A DNA stretch of 64,000 nt, taken from assembly GCF_002251855.1 (NCBI RefSeq), contig NZ_NOXW01000022.1:806001-870000 (forward strand), in the 5' to 3' direction. A model generated the notes under the pieces. That model was not told the DNA's origin and made no database searches. It saw only the letters and a list, made by a program, of their open reading frames with translations. How positions within the stretch are numbered: position 1 is the stretch's first letter; every line of letters begins with the position of its first letter. The DNA comes from Rhodoferax sp. TH121 (GTDB lineage: Bacteria; Pseudomonadota; Gammaproteobacteria; Burkholderiales; Burkholderiaceae_C). Both the position numbers and the translations under genes were made by a program. Of the stretch, positions 36,377 to 45,013 are shown piece after piece.

Positions 36377-37326
36377 GTGAATCCAAATTCCGCAATTCCT
36401 CGCTTTTCCCGGAAGATGTTGACATCGACCTCAACGGCCTGGACGCCCCGGTAGCCAAAACAAAAACCAAGCGCTCCATTGGTACCATCCTCGTAGAGGC
36501 GGGCATCATCAGCGAAGATGACGCCTTGCGCGTCATGGCCTTGCAGCGCGAAAAGAAAATCCGCTTTGGCGAGGCCGCCATCATGATGGGCCTCATCAGC
36601 GAAGGCGACATCCGCTACGCCCTCTCGTACCAGTACGAGTACGCCTACTTGCCACGCTCCAGCGGCAAGGTCACCAATCCCGAGTTGGTGGCCGCGTACA
36701 TGCCGTTTAGCCACGAGGTAGACCAGCTGCGTGCGATTCGCAGCCAGCTCAAACTCCGTTGGTTCGACAAAGCCCAAGGCCACGCCATGTTGGCCGTGGT
36801 GGGGGCGGGCAGGGCAGAGGGCGGCAGCTACCTGGCCGCCAACCTTGCCATCGTGTTTGCCCAAATGGGTGAGCGCACCTTGCTCATTGACACCGACATG
36901 CGCACTCCCCGCCAGCATGTCTTGTTCCAGCTGAACAACCAGCTGGGCTTCTCCAGCCTGCTGGCTGGCCGTTCTGCCGTGGCCAGCGCGCTGCACAGTA
37001 TTGGCTTTATCCCCAATCTGGACGTGCTGCCCGCGGGCCCCATACCGCCCAACCCGCTGGAGCTGCTCAACCGCGACAACCTGACCGAGCTGTTTGAATG
37101 GGCGGGCAAAACCTACGACATCGTCATCATCGACACCACCTCCGTCTCTGCAGGGGCCGACGCCATGATCGTGGCAGACAAAGCCGGTGCCGCATTAGCC
37201 GTTGCGCGGGCCAACAGCACCAAGCTCTCCGCCTTCAAGGACATGATGGGTGAACTCAAGCGCTCCCACATCAATGTAGTGGGCTCCGTGCTGAACGATC
37301 CCCCGCTGGTTGATGTCGCGCCCTAA
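36373..37326 (+). CDS. epsG: Chain-length-determinant-associated BY-kinase-like protein EpsG with MshEN-like N-terminus
   Basis: A 317-residue protein. The C-terminal two thirds is a MinD/BY-kinase fold with LAANLAIVFAQMGERTLLID followed by TDMR (Walker A'), and IVIIDTTS as Walker B. Its P-loop reads GAGRAEGGSY (144-153), with Gly151 where the catalytic Lys is expected, and no C-terminal Tyr cluster is seen. The N-terminal part (about residues 34-90) resembles two MshEN half-motifs: SIGTILVEAGIISEDDA and RFGEAAIMMGLISEGDIRYA. MshEN domains bind c-di-GMP in some proteins. Family members often have altered P-loops, so kinase activity is uncertain. Confidence 0.85.
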   Translation: MSESKFRNSSLFPEDVDIDLNGLDAPVAKTKTKRSIGTILVEAGIISEDDALRVMALQREKKIRFGEAAIMMGLISEGDIRYALSYQYEYAYLPRSSGKVTNPELVAAYMPFSHEVDQLRAIRSQLKLRWFDKAQGHAMLAVVGAGRAEGGSYLAANLAIVFAQMGERTLLIDTDMRTPRQHVLFQLNNQLGFSSLLAGRSAVASALHSIGFIPNLDVLPAGPIPPNPLELLNRDNLTELFEWAGKTYDIVIIDTTSVSAGADAMIVADKAGAALAVARANSTKLSAFKDMMGELKRSHINVVGSVLNDPPLVDVAP

Positions 37327-37346
37327 GTCCGCGTAGACACAGTTCT

Positions 37347-38846
37347 ATGCCGGAATTTCTGCGGTCGCTGCTGGTGGTGCTGTTTCTGGCCACCGGCATT
37401 TTCTATTTTGCAAAAAAATACGCCAAACCTTTGGGTCTAGACCCCAAGGTTTTGCAGCCGCGCATTACTGCTTGGTATCTCATTACCTGTGCAGCATTTT
37501 TGAGCCCTGATTTTTGGCTCTTTGCTGTAATCACGGTGTTTGTGTTATTTCGTGCAGCCAAGCAAGATAAAAATCCACTGGCGTTGAGTCTCTTTGTTTT
37601 GTACGCCGTGCCGCTGTTTGAAAAGCAGATCCCCGGTGCTGGCATCGTCAATTATCTTTTTGATATCAATTACTTTCATTTAATCTTATTTGTTGTTTTT
37701 GTCCCGTTGTATTTAAAAATTCGGAAAGCTAAAGACACGGTGCCGCTTGGCAGTATTTGGCCCGACCGATTCATCATTGGATATGTGGTGTATTCACTGA
37801 TATTGGTTTTCCCCAATACGACGATTACAAACTTCGCCCGCATCACTTTTACGCAATCCCTGGATGTGCTGCTACCTTACTATGTGGCAAGCCGATATTT
37901 CCGTTCGCTACAGGAATTCACCGATGCAATTCAGGCTTTGTTAATTGCCTCATGTATTGCGGCCAGCATCGCCATTGTGGAGTTTGCCAAAGGCTGGCTT
38001 TTGTATTCCACCCTCGCGCCTGCCTTTGACATTTTTTGGGGCTATGGTGGATATCTGCGCCGCGGGGAGAGTCTGCGGGCTCTGGCCAGCTCTGGGCAGG
38101 CCATTGTGCTGGGCTACACCATGGCCATTGCTTTGGGTTTGTATTGGTACCAAGCCAAAACCCAGATGCAACAACAAAAGCAACTTATTTGGGCTGTAGG
38201 TCTGTTGCTGTGTGGTGGCCTGTTTGCACCGGTATCGCGGGGGCCCTGGGTGGGGGGCGCCCTCATGCTCTTGGTATTTATATTTCTTGAGCCCGCTCCA
38301 CTTAAGCGTCTTTTGAAATTGGGAGCCATCGCATTTGTACCCGGAGTGATATTTTTGCTGACTCCCTACGGAGCGAAATTTGTCAACTACCTTCCATTTG
38401 TTGGCACCGTCGATGCCGAGACTGTTACGTACCGCCAAGATTTGCTAGAGAACTCATTGCAGGTGATTCGAAATAATTTGTGGTTTGGATCCTCGGATTA
38501 TCTATATACTGAAGAGCTTGAATCCATGCGCGCAGGTGCGAATGGCGGAATTATTGATCTTGTAAACTCGTATATTGCGGTTGCATTATCGGGTGGCCTC
38601 ATTGGATTGGTTTTGTTTATGGGTTACTTTTTCACAACTGCTCACGTGGCCTGGTCCGCACTTCGACGTACCAAAGTCATGGAAGAAAAGATTTTGGGGC
38701 AGGCGCTATTCGTAACAATGCTTGGTATTGTATTTATGATTTACACAGTGAGTAGTATATTGATGATACCTATTCTGTATTGGATTTTGGGTGGGCTCTG
38801 TGTAGCATATTTTTCTTGCGTGCTAGAAGGTAATTATTCTCGATAA
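37347..38846 (+). CDS. O-antigen polymerase/ligase-like membrane protein (Wzy candidate)
   Basis: A 499-residue integral membrane protein with about 12 hydrophobic segments and a larger periplasmic loop (about residues 335-395). The SRGPWVGGALML motif is typical of the Wzy/WaaL O-antigen polymerase-ligase superfamily. In this operon it is the best candidate for the EPS polymerase, joining repeat units on the periplasmic side under EpsF/EpsG control. Base composition turns visibly more AT-rich here than in epsA-epsG, as usual for polymerase genes. No Shine-Dalgarno site is evident at the ATG. Confidence 0.8.
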   Translation: MPEFLRSLLVVLFLATGIFYFAKKYAKPLGLDPKVLQPRITAWYLITCAAFLSPDFWLFAVITVFVLFRAAKQDKNPLALSLFVLYAVPLFEKQIPGAGIVNYLFDINYFHLILFVVFVPLYLKIRKAKDTVPLGSIWPDRFIIGYVVYSLILVFPNTTITNFARITFTQSLDVLLPYYVASRYFRSLQEFTDAIQALLIASCIAASIAIVEFAKGWLLYSTLAPAFDIFWGYGGYLRRGESLRALASSGQAIVLGYTMAIALGLYWYQAKTQMQQQKQLIWAVGLLLCGGLFAPVSRGPWVGGALMLLVFIFLEPAPLKRLLKLGAIAFVPGVIFLLTPYGAKFVNYLPFVGTVDAETVTYRQDLLENSLQVIRNNLWFGSSDYLYTEELESMRAGANGGIIDLVNSYIAVALSGGLIGLVLFMGYFFTTAHVAWSALRRTKVMEEKILGQALFVTMLGIVFMIYTVSSILMIPILYWILGGLCVAYFSCVLEGNYSR

Positions 38847-38871
38847 AGAATATTTCTTGGCGTCTTTCAAA

Positions 38872-39963
38872 ATGCTTCACCCTGTGCCTAGTTATTTTTC
38901 TATATACATGGATGGGTTGCGACTTGCCGCGGCTTATTATGTTTTTCTGTTTCATTTGAAAAAACTACAAATCGGGACGGAATCCTTTCTTAAATTGATA
39001 CCTGATCACGGCCATGATGCTGTAGTTTTGTTTTTTGTTTTATCAGGTTATGTTATTGCTGCAACGGTAGATCGAAAAAAGTCGTCGGGGTGGCAAGACT
39101 ATCTACTGGACCGTGCTGCTCGTGTGTATTCGGTGGCTCTTCCAACGTTGATTTTTTCCGCTTTGGTTGCTCTTGTCATCCAGTGGGCTGCGCAGGGTGG
39201 TAGCAGAGGCCTATCTGTTCTAGGAGTATTGGGTAGCACAGTTCTCAATTTCTTTTTCTTGGGGCAATCTTGGGGCCTGGAAAGTTGGGTGGTGTACAAC
39301 CAGCCCTATTGGTCCCTGTGCTACGAGGTGTTGTACTACGCTTTATTTGGTGTTGCGGTATTTGCCAAGTCGTATTGGCGTTACATCGGACTTTTGATCG
39401 TCGGGCTCATGACTGGCCCCAAGGTTTTGTTGTTGCTGCCCTGCTGGTTGTTGGGTGTTTACGCCTACCGTTGGCGGGACCGCCTCGTTATGTCACCCAC
39501 AGTTGCGGTGGTAGTTGGATTCGTGTTACCTGTGGCAATATTGGTGTTACTCAATAAATTGGGGTTTGGTCCCTCTACCCGCGCGTGGATGGATGCTTTG
39601 ATCGAGAACAGAAAAGACCGACTAGAGTTTTCTGCAGATTTTTTGATTGACTATGTGACTGCAACACTGGTTGCAATCAACCTATATGCAGCAAGGTTCA
39701 TCCCATTTCGGTTTCCAAACATTGTGAGTGCGGTTTTTAAAGGTGGTGCGAATATTTCCTTCACACTCTACCTAATGCACATGCCTTTGATTTATTTGGT
39801 TTTGCATTTTGTCGCTGATGCACGGCACACATTGTTTTGGTTCTTTGTTTGTGCTATCGGCGTTCCCTTATTTTGTTATTTTGTTTCTCAATTTACAGAA
39901 TTGAGGCGCTCTTCACTGCGTCACTGGTTGGCGTTGCGCCTTGCTGTATTCAATAGACGCTGA
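38872..39963 (+). CDS. Acyltransferase family 3 (OafA/YrhL-type) membrane protein
   Basis: A 363-residue membrane protein with about ten helices. The conserved early YMDGLRLAAAYYVFLFHL (with the family His) and VVLFFVLSGYVIAA are diagnostic of acyltransferase family 3, which moves acetyl or other acyl groups onto sugars of surface polysaccharides. The ATG at 38872 is assumed; a TTG at 38857 would add five residues. It is AT-rich like the preceding gene and probably decorates the EPS repeat unit or precursor. Confidence 0.85.
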   Translation: MLHPVPSYFSIYMDGLRLAAAYYVFLFHLKKLQIGTESFLKLIPDHGHDAVVLFFVLSGYVIAATVDRKKSSGWQDYLLDRAARVYSVALPTLIFSALVALVIQWAAQGGSRGLSVLGVLGSTVLNFFFLGQSWGLESWVVYNQPYWSLCYEVLYYALFGVAVFAKSYWRYIGLLIVGLMTGPKVLLLLPCWLLGVYAYRWRDRLVMSPTVAVVVGFVLPVAILVLLNKLGFGPSTRAWMDALIENRKDRLEFSADFLIDYVTATLVAINLYAARFIPFRFPNIVSAVFKGGANISFTLYLMHMPLIYLVLHFVADARHTLFWFFVCAIGVPLFCYFVSQFTELRRSSLRHWLALRLAVFNRR

Positions 39964-39968
39964 TTACC

Positions 39969-40853
39969 ATGGAATTTGGAATTCTTACCCTCGCCACACC
40001 CAACGATTACCGCAAGGCAATTGGGCTTGCTTTGTCTGCACGTGTATCTAACCCCGGCGTACCCCTTGCGGTTGCTTGTTCTGCCAAGGTGGGTGAGTTA
40101 TTAAAGCCTTACTTTGACCATGTCATTCTCGAGGACTCCAGTCTCAGGGGATTTGAGCACAAGGTGCATCTAGACAGATATTCTCCATTTCAAAATACCT
40201 TCTTCTTTGATTCCGATGTTTTGCTGTTCAAAGATTTGGGGCCTATCACCGACAGTTGGGGCCAGCAGGCTTACACTGCGATTGGTGGCTATATGTCGGA
40301 TGGTTTTAGTAGCTTCGGTTTAGACCGGCAACGGGTGCTGGCCAAGATTGGTAAGGAAAAATTGGCGGTCATCGATGGCGCTGGGCATGCGTTTTTTACC
40401 AAACCTGCATGCCAAGAGGTATTTGATTTGGCGCGTCATATCACTGAAAAACACGCTGAATATGCTGGGGATATTCCCTATGCCGATGAAGATGTCATGG
40501 ATATTGTCATGACGATTTTGAATTTGGTGCCTGCACCTGGGGACGGCTTTTTTTCCCGCTATTTGACAGCCGTCCCTGGGACGCTGCAAATGGATGCGAC
40601 CGCAGCAAAGTGTCGCATGATTGCCAATTACTCAGGCCTTCCAATTGAGCCTTGCATGATGCATTTCGCGTCCAACGAGGCGCCTTTTCCCTATGCAAAA
40701 CAGTTGTACAAGCTGTTCAAGCAGAGCGGTGTCAGCACGGAGGGGCTTTATTCTGAGGCCTTTATAGATTTCTACACTATGGAAATACTCTGGCCCTTGA
40801 AGGCCAAACTGAAGCGGGTGTTGAAGATGGTCGGAATTCGGGTCGGCAAATAG
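39969..40853 (+). CDS. Putative GT-A-fold glycosyltransferase
   Basis: A 294-residue cytosolic protein. FFFDSDVLLFKDL (about residues 76-88) is a DxD-type metal/nucleotide-sugar motif, and the start GILTLATPNDYRKA resembles the first nucleotide-binding strand of GT-A enzymes. I do not recognise a precise CAZy family; it looks GT8-like in organisation. It lies 5 nt after the acyltransferase gene and is the last plus-strand gene before an inverted block. The sugar specificity is unknown. Confidence 0.6.
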   Translation: MEFGILTLATPNDYRKAIGLALSARVSNPGVPLAVACSAKVGELLKPYFDHVILEDSSLRGFEHKVHLDRYSPFQNTFFFDSDVLLFKDLGPITDSWGQQAYTAIGGYMSDGFSSFGLDRQRVLAKIGKEKLAVIDGAGHAFFTKPACQEVFDLARHITEKHAEYAGDIPYADEDVMDIVMTILNLVPAPGDGFFSRYLTAVPGTLQMDATAAKCRMIANYSGLPIEPCMMHFASNEAPFPYAKQLYKLFKQSGVSTEGLYSEAFIDFYTMEILWPLKAKLKRVLKMVGIRVGK

Positions 40854-40880
40854 TGCTCTAACTTTGATGTATTGAGATGG

Positions 40881-42074
40881 TTATGCCTTGCAGTCATGAA
40901 TCCGTAGGGCATCGGCCACTTTCTTTGCTTCCGCTTCCCACGAGCTTCCCGCTACGGTAGCCAGCCCAGCTTGGTGCAGGCGCTTCCACTCTGCCGGGTT
41001 ATTTATGACCTCCACCAATGCCGCTGCCAGCGCTTGAGGGTTGGGTTCCGCCAGTTTGGCGTTGCTAGGGTTCAGTTGCCATTCGGCCCAAGGGCCCATG
41101 TTGCTCACCACTGGTGTGCCGCAGGCCATCAGCTCCAATGGCAAGAGCGATAGATTGGTCATCGACAGCACCAGCGCGGCATCGCAGCTGTTGTAAAGGG
41201 CGCCTAGTTCACTGACCCTGAGCTTGCCGCAAATTTGGTGCGGGAATGCAAATTTTTGACGTTCGAGATTGCCCCCCGCAAACACCACCTCGATGTTGGG
41301 GTACAGCTGGTGCAGGCAGTGCAATGCCAATACGCCTAGCTCAAACGCCCGGCGTTCTGTCTCTGGGCGCGCGTAAAAGAATATGCGTTTCGTTGTGCGG
41401 TGTTGTCGCGGCAAGGGTTGGTAAAGTTTGGCGTCGTAAGAGAAGGCGAATGGATGCGTTTCCATTCCAAACTCTGCATGCAGCTTGTCGGCCAGCCAGC
41501 TTCCAGCAGTTAGGCCGATAAAGCCAAAGCGATAGGTGTTTTCCGCAAAAATGAATTCGCTGCCAGGCGCTGAAAACCAAGGCTCGTAATCCTGCACAAA
41601 GTAAAAACGTTTGTGTGTGGACGTAAATGCCCGCACATAGTAGGCGGTATCAAAGCCGGTCGCTACACATGCGTATGCGGGGGGCGCAGCTTGGGCGTCC
41701 AAGTACACCTTTGCCTGCATGGGGCCAAATGCCTGCACCATGCGTTGTTGAACTGCATCCGGGTCCCCCATCCATCGGCCCTCGCCAAACACAATTCTGC
41801 ATTCATAGCCTAAGGCCTCCAGCCCTTGTACAAAACGCATGATGTTGATGTGTCCACCGCTTGTGGCAGAGAATCCAGACAAAAACCAGTTGATGGTGTT
41901 TACTGAAACATCGTCGGTTTGGGGGTGGCGTGGGTAGGGCCCCAGCAATGTGTAGCTGTATTGTTTACTCAGGTCACGGGGAGGGCCAAATCGCAAGCGA
42001 TCAAGAAACTCCTTGGGGCCGTGTTCCCGGAGATAAGTCCAAGCATTGCGGGCTTTGCTGAAAGTGCTGCTCAT
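40881..42074 (-). CDS. GT4-like glycosyltransferase of the WsaF (rhamnosyltransferase) type
   Basis: A 397-residue GT-B-fold enzyme. VNTINWFLSGFSATSGGHIN near residue 70, FVQDYEPWF, and the C-terminal LSLLPLELMACGTPVVSN followed by LAEPNPQALAAAL fit the WsaF-like family, members of which transfer rhamnose. dTDP-L-rhamnose can be made by the rfbBDAC operon in this window, so rhamnosyl transfer is plausible but inferred. The ATG at 42074 overlaps the stop of the epimerase gene (ATGA), and a longer upstream version lies inside that gene. It belongs to a three-gene minus-strand block. Confidence 0.75.
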   Translation of the reverse strand: MSSTFSKARNAWTYLREHGPKEFLDRLRFGPPRDLSKQYSYTLLGPYPRHPQTDDVSVNTINWFLSGFSATSGGHINIMRFVQGLEALGYECRIVFGEGRWMGDPDAVQQRMVQAFGPMQAKVYLDAQAAPPAYACVATGFDTAYYVRAFTSTHKRFYFVQDYEPWFSAPGSEFIFAENTYRFGFIGLTAGSWLADKLHAEFGMETHPFAFSYDAKLYQPLPRQHRTTKRIFFYARPETERRAFELGVLALHCLHQLYPNIEVVFAGGNLERQKFAFPHQICGKLRVSELGALYNSCDAALVLSMTNLSLLPLELMACGTPVVSNMGPWAEWQLNPSNAKLAEPNPQALAAALVEVINNPAEWKRLHQAGLATVAGSSWEAEAKKVADALRIHDCKA

Positions 42075-43042
42075 GCGCGGTGTCCGTATTCCTGTTGTAT
42101 CCACTGCCACGTCTGGGCGATGCCAGTGTGCAAATTCGTTTGGGGGGCCCAGCCTAGCTGTTGCGCAGCGCGGGTCACGTCCAGCACATTCACTGGCACA
42201 TCAAAGCCTCGGCCCGGTTGGTAGGCTACGTTCAAGTCTTTCCCAGTCACTTCGCGGATCGTAGAAAGCAGCGTGTTCAACGAACTCCCCATTCCCGATC
42301 CAATATTGAATATCGTGTGGCTGGCGTCTGTCGTCGCTGCGGCGATGAGCGCGTGTACGACATCCGAGATGTGGAGGTAGTCGCGCACCACAGATCCGTC
42401 GCCCCATATCTCAATGGATTCGCTCCGCAAAGCCCGCCCCAGAAAAACAGCAATGGCTCCCTGGCTGGCCTCGATGCGTTGCCGCTCTCCATAGGGGTTG
42501 GCCAGCCTCAACACGGTGTGTTGCAAACCATGCAACTGTTGGTAGAGGGCCAAATACTTCTCAATGGCCAGCTTCATGATGCCGTAAGAGCAAGTGGGTT
42601 CGGTCGGATGGTTCTCTGCAATGGGCGTGTGGCGGGGGTTGCCATACACCGTGCCACCCGACGATGTAAACACCATGCGCTGTACCTTGTGGCGCACGGC
42701 GGCATCCAGCAGGCGCAAGGTACCTAAAAGATTGGTCTCAATGTCGTAGGCGGGGTCCAGGTTTGAAGTTTTGGGCAACGTGGTGGATACCAAGTGGTAG
42801 CACACATCCACACCCTCCAGCGCAGCGTCTATATCTTTGGTGCTGACCAAGTCACCTTCCAGGTTCGTGAGGCCTGGGCGTTTGTCTTCTGGTACCCCTT
42901 TGACAGCCTGAATGCCGGGTCGGTCAAAGGCGCGTACCCTTGCGCCAGCTGCCAACAGCGCGTCTGTCAGGTGCGAGCCGATAAAGCCGCGCGCACCCAG
43001 GACCAAGCAGGTGGAGCCGGCTAGGGAAGATGGATGGTTCAT
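42071..43042 (-). CDS. NAD-dependent sugar-nucleotide epimerase/dehydratase (extended SDR)
   Basis: A 323-residue extended short-chain dehydrogenase. The nucleotide-binding loop LVLGARGFIGSHL, TSSGGTVYGNPRH and the catalytic Tyr-x-x-x-Lys in SYGIMKLAIEKY are present, along with ANPYGERQ and VRDYLHISDVV. This pattern is GalE/WbpP-like, so UDP-hexose 4-epimerase activity is likely, but the exact substrate cannot be decided. The ATG at 43042 precedes the Rossmann loop at normal distance. It lies between two glycosyltransferase genes. Confidence 0.85.
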   Translation of the reverse strand: MNHPSSLAGSTCLVLGARGFIGSHLTDALLAAGARVRAFDRPGIQAVKGVPEDKRPGLTNLEGDLVSTKDIDAALEGVDVCYHLVSTTLPKTSNLDPAYDIETNLLGTLRLLDAAVRHKVQRMVFTSSGGTVYGNPRHTPIAENHPTEPTCSYGIMKLAIEKYLALYQQLHGLQHTVLRLANPYGERQRIEASQGAIAVFLGRALRSESIEIWGDGSVVRDYLHISDVVHALIAAATTDASHTIFNIGSGMGSSLNTLLSTIREVTGKDLNVAYQPGRGFDVPVNVLDVTRAAQQLGWAPQTNLHTGIAQTWQWIQQEYGHRA

Positions 43043-43047
43043 GTGGG

Positions 43048-43962
43048 TTAGTGGCCGCGTAGCAGGCAGAAGAGAAGACGAAAGTTGGATGCCCGAAAAG
43101 GGCGCATGCGCATAGCTCGAAAACCGTGGTACCTGGCCGTGGCGATGTTGCCAGCATCCAGCGCCCACCATGCCCATTTGGTGTAAATATCGGCCGGAGA
43201 AGTTTGTTCTTTTGTAGGTATGGGTGCGGTGTTTGTTCGCTCTTGGAGCAACCCACGCCGATCATGCGCAGATTTGGCTGCACGGGCCGCAGACGTTTGC
43301 TGAGTTTTAGCGTATTTATATCCAATGCTTGCTGGATGTTGGCGGTAATGTAGCAATATCTCCGGGATATTGGCCAACTCACCAACCTCCGCTAAGCGCA
43401 AAAAGAGGTCTAGGTCTTCGGCGTGCAAATAGTCATACTTATAACCTCCAGCAAACTCAAACGCTGACTTGCGAATCATTGCGCTCGGATTAATTATTGC
43501 ACCGCCACGGCCAATCAAGTTAGCCTTGTCTATTTGATCATGAGTGGTGCCAGCCAACATGGGTTTTAGAGCCCTTCCCATAGGGTCAATCAAAAGTACC
43601 TGTGAACCAACCGCAACACAATTGCCGTTCGTCTTCATGTAGTTCAGCTGCACTGACAAGCGACTTGGCATACAAATGTCGTCTGCATCCATCAGTGCAA
43701 CCAAATCTGTTTTACAAAGTCCAATTCCCATATTTCGACTGCCAATCAATCCTTGATTGGGTCCCGTGAATACTCGACAGCGATCATCCTTTTCTTCGTA
43801 GTTGCGAAGAATTTCAAGTGTAGTGTCCGTGCTGCCATCATCGACGAGCAGTAATTCAAAGTTCGGATAGTCCTGTGCTAAAACCGAGTCGATAGCTTGA
43901 TGTAAATAGCGCTCTCCATTGTGTATGCACAATACGAAGGATGCTTCTGGTGGCGGGGGCAT
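43048..43962 (-). CDS. Family 2 glycosyltransferase
   Basis: A 304-residue GT2 enzyme. The N-terminal FVLCIHNGERYLHQAIDSVL and LLLVDDGSTDTTLE, the DxD-like VALMDADDICMPSR, and the acceptor-side HAEDLDLFLRLAEVG are complete. A C-terminal segment of about 90 residues has no evident membrane helix. It is the first gene of the minus-strand block (GT2, epimerase, WsaF-like GT) and is divergent from the GT2 gene at 44063, with a 100-nt gap containing no feature I can name. Confidence 0.88.
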   Translation of the reverse strand: MPPPPEASFVLCIHNGERYLHQAIDSVLAQDYPNFELLLVDDGSTDTTLEILRNYEEKDDRCRVFTGPNQGLIGSRNMGIGLCKTDLVALMDADDICMPSRLSVQLNYMKTNGNCVAVGSQVLLIDPMGRALKPMLAGTTHDQIDKANLIGRGGAIINPSAMIRKSAFEFAGGYKYDYLHAEDLDLFLRLAEVGELANIPEILLHYRQHPASIGYKYAKTQQTSAARAAKSAHDRRGLLQERTNTAPIPTKEQTSPADIYTKWAWWALDAGNIATARYHGFRAMRMRPFRASNFRLLFCLLRGH

Positions 43963-44062
43963 AAGTTGTGACAGCAGAGAAAAGTGGTGCTCTGCCCGGA
44001 GGGCTAGATAGTATTCGTTCGATCATAATAGGCCCCGTCACACGTCAAGATCAGGCCCACCC

Positions 44063-45013
44063 GTGGTAGATATATCAGTCATCATCGTCAGCTACAACAC
44101 TGCACATCTGCTCGAAGAAGCGGTAAGCAAAGTCAAGAATGCAGCCCAAGGCCTGTCGTTGGAGTGCATTTTTGTGGACAACGCCTCCAAAGACGATTCG
44201 GTTGCGCGTATTCGTGCGCTTTTTCCTGCCGACACACTCATCGTTAACCAAACCAATGTAGGCTTTGGCCGCGCGAACAACCAGGCGCTGGCGCATGCGC
44301 GCGGGCGCTATGTGCTGCTGCTCAACACCGACGCCTTTGTAGCCACCGACACCTTGGTCAACACTGTGGCCCACATGGACGGCAACCCGCGCTGCGGCAT
44401 CTTGGGGGTGCGCCTGGAGGGCCGAGACGGCGAATTGCAACCCTGCGCGCGCTATTTCCCCACGCCATTCAACCAGTTTTTGCAACGCACGGGCTTGCAC
44501 AAATACTTCAAGAGCGTTCGCCTGGTCGACGACATGGCCTGGGACCACGCCAGCGTGCGCACCTGCGATTGGGTGGTGGGCTGCTACTACCTGGTGCGCA
44601 AAGAAGTCATCGACCAGGTAGGCTTGTTTGATCCGCGCTATTTTTTGTATTTTGAAGAGGTGGACCATTGCTTCGCTGCCAAGCGGGCAGGATGGGAGGT
44701 GGTGTTTTACCCCCACACCACGGTAGTGCATCTAGGCGGGGAGAGTGCCAAAAGCAGCGGTGAAATTACCCAAAGCGGGCGACAGTTATCGGCGCTACAG
44801 GTGGAGAGTGAACTGCTGTACTTTCGCAAAAATCATGGTCTTGCAGGTGCGTTGATGGATACGTTTCTGAGCCTGACTGCAGATGCCTTGCATGCGCTAA
44901 AGCAGTTGCTCAAAGGCAAGGGTGCGCAAGAGGTAGCCAACGCCTGGAAGCATGCCAGCTTGTTGTTGCGGTTGTGCCTTCGTACCCGTTTGGGTTCGCG
45001 TCCCACGCGATGA
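44063..45013 (+). CDS. Family 2 glycosyltransferase (WbbL/rhamnosyltransferase-like)
   Basis: A 316-residue GT2 enzyme starting at a GTG (MVDISVIIVSYN). CIFVDNASKDDS, VGFGRANNQALAHARGRYVL and LLNTDAF match the WbbL-like branch, in which several members transfer rhamnose. YFLYFEEVDHCFAAKRAGW is the usual later motif. The GTG start fits the conserved N-terminus and no better ATG lies nearby. It overlaps the next GT gene by 4 nt (ATGA). Confidence 0.87.
   Translation: MVDISVIIVSYNTAHLLEEAVSKVKNAAQGLSLECIFVDNASKDDSVARIRALFPADTLIVNQTNVGFGRANNQALAHARGRYVLLLNTDAFVATDTLVNTVAHMDGNPRCGILGVRLEGRDGELQPCARYFPTPFNQFLQRTGLHKYFKSVRLVDDMAWDHASVRTCDWVVGCYYLVRKEVIDQVGLFDPRYFLYFEEVDHCFAAKRAGWEVVFYPHTTVVHLGGESAKSSGEITQSGRQLSALQVESELLYFRKNHGLAGALMDTFLSLTADALHALKQLLKGKGAQEVANAWKHASLLLRLCLRTRLGSRPTR

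Noticed and set aside
43880..43915. GATAGCTT...ATAGCG string in the GT2 gene as another repeat copy
   Set aside because: It encodes the conserved YLHQAIDSVL of GT2 enzymes and lacks the GCGCAA core.
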